A DNA stretch of 7,228 bases from an uncultured Oscillospiraceae bacterium (GTDB lineage: Bacteria; Bacillota_A; Clostridia; Oscillospirales; Oscillospiraceae): NCBI GenBank assembly GCA_900770015.1, contig CAAGIU010000498.1, positions 1-7,228 of the forward strand, given 5' to 3'. Each line of letters starts with the position of its first letter. Within the stretch, counting starts at the first letter, position 1. Positions 7,002-7,228 of the stretch are shown here, in pieces. The notes below the pieces were generated by a model. The model saw only the letters and a list, made by a program, of their open reading frames with translations. It had not been told where the DNA came from and made no database searches. Position numbers and translations under genes: made by a program.

Positions 7002-7020
7002 GGGAGGATATCATCCTCCC
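7002..7020. repeat. GGGAGGAT palindrome, left copy
   Basis: The arms GGGAGGAT (7002-7009) and ATCCTCCC (7013-7020) pair perfectly across a 3-nt loop. The same palindrome recurs in reverse at 7120-7138 with a different loop. In RNA it would be a compact, stable hairpin within the purO leader. Confidence 0.85.
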
Positions 7021-7026
7021 GCCAGG

Positions 7027-7049
7027 AACCGATTTCTGCGTGTTCGGTT
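7027..7049. repeat. AACCGA/TCGGTT inverted repeat inside the leader element
   Basis: Perfect 6-bp arms at 7027-7032 and 7044-7049 are separated by 11 nt. The minus strand contains CCGAAC, the core of the Bacillus PurR box, but the flanking positions do not fit that consensus and the other arm has CCGATT. I regard it as an internal hairpin of the miniature element rather than an operator. Confidence 0.3.
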
Positions 7050-7119
7050 GAATGGGAAAAGGTTGGACATAGCTACGAATTCGCCCAACAGGATTGCATT
7101 ATGGGGGCTTACACTGCGC

Positions 7120-7138
7120 GGGAGGATACTATCCTCCC
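7120..7138. repeat. GGGAGGAT palindrome, right copy
   Basis: The arms GGGAGGAT (7120-7127) and ATCCTCCC (7131-7138) pair perfectly across a 3-nt loop (ACT). It lies 7 bp from the candidate -10 box, so an operon transcript would begin at or inside this hairpin. Confidence 0.85.
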
Positions 7139-7145
7139 CTTGTAT

Positions 7146-7174
7146 AATATAGTCAGTAGCAAAAGTGTGGTAAA
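7146..7174 (-). promoter_or_regulatory. Candidate sigma-A promoter of the purine operon
   Basis: On the minus strand TTTACC (-35, 7169-7174) is followed after 17 bp by TATATT (-10, 7146-7151). These match the consensus hexamers at 4/6 and 5/6 positions. The start site would fall near 7138-7140, giving a leader of roughly 240 nt that contains the whole palindrome-bounded element. A weaker alternative closer to purO (TTGCTG, 17 bp, CATTAC) cannot be excluded. Confidence 0.4.
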
Positions 7175-7228
7175 ATAGTTCAGATACTGTGGATTGGTTC
7201 TTCCCCTTCCGGCATTGAAAAATGACTG

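Larger units (their letters stand above)
7001..7140. mobile_element. MITE-like palindrome-bounded element in the operon leader
   Basis: This 140-bp segment is bounded by two near-identical hairpins in inverted orientation: 7001-7020 and 7121-7140 agree at 18 of 20 positions or nearly so when one is reversed. TGTA occurs on both sides (6997-7000 and 7141-7144) and might be a short target duplication, although four bases is weak evidence. The interior has no credible gene. It holds two small inverted repeats, AACCGA/TCGGTT and GTTGG/CCAAC (7062-7066 and 7085-7089). The layout is that of a non-autonomous miniature element or a REP pair; no transposase is present. Confidence 0.5.

Noticed and set aside
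7029..7047. Bacillus-type PurR boxes
   Set aside because: Only the CCGAAC core of one box matches. The flanking bases and the second box do not, and the pairing is better explained as a hairpin in the miniature element.
7012..7071. Leader peptide of about 19 codons on the minus strand (MSNLFPF...)
   Set aside because: It has no ribosome binding site before its ATG, lies wholly within the palindrome-bounded element and shows no attenuator-like codon run.
7143..7148. Perfect TATAAT on the plus strand, suggesting a divergent promoter
   Set aside because: No -35-like hexamer lies at suitable spacing and no plus-strand gene follows within the window; the same bases serve the minus-strand -10 candidate.
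6928..7152. 74-codon plus-strand open frame upstream of purO
   Set aside because: It spans both palindromes of the miniature element, has no ribosome binding site and resembles no family I know.
6896..7175. Purine (G-box) riboswitch in the leader
   Set aside because: A GACTATA-like string occurs near 7150, but it belongs to the promoter candidate and the conserved loop sequences of the aptamer are absent.

Overview
The window looks like part of a de novo purine biosynthesis operon from a GC-rich member of the Clostridia, most likely Oscillospirales (an inference). The signs are a single-chain PurL, a stand-alone AICAR transformylase next to a separate IMP cyclohydrolase of the archaeal PurO type, GGAGG-type ribosome binding sites, and coding GC near 60%. 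All supported genes lie on the minus strand, so the operon reads from high to low coordinates.

Order of transcription: a leader (about 7175 to 6896) with a candidate sigma-A-type promoter and a 140-bp palindrome-bounded, MITE-like insert; purO (IMP cyclohydrolase, step 10); purH-type AICAR transformylase (step 9); a heptad-repeat stem-loop; a small four-helix-bundle gene of the 23S rRNA intervening-sequence (IVS) family; a second copy of the stem-loop; purD (GAR synthetase, step 2); and purL (FGAM synthase, step 4), which runs off the left edge of the window after 1038 codons. Steps 9 and 10 are done here by two proteins instead of one bifunctional PurH. Apart from the cassette, the genes are packed with 8- to 23-bp gaps and no terminator is visible, so they are probably one transcript.

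The most unusual part is 4428-4978. A gene with no purine role is inserted between purH and purD, is visibly AT-richer than its neighbours, and is flanked by two direct copies of an imperfect hairpin built from GTGAAGA/GTTGAGA heptamers. The repeats abut the purH stop codon and supply the stop codon of the inserted gene. This resembles an IVS-like element that has moved out of rRNA into a protein operon. It is the best candidate here for an under-described mobile or RNA-processing unit.

A second non-coding structure sits in the leader at 7001-7140. Two near-identical GGGAGGAT hairpins in inverted orientation bound about 100 bp and lie just downstream of the candidate promoter. I see no feature in 7175-7228.
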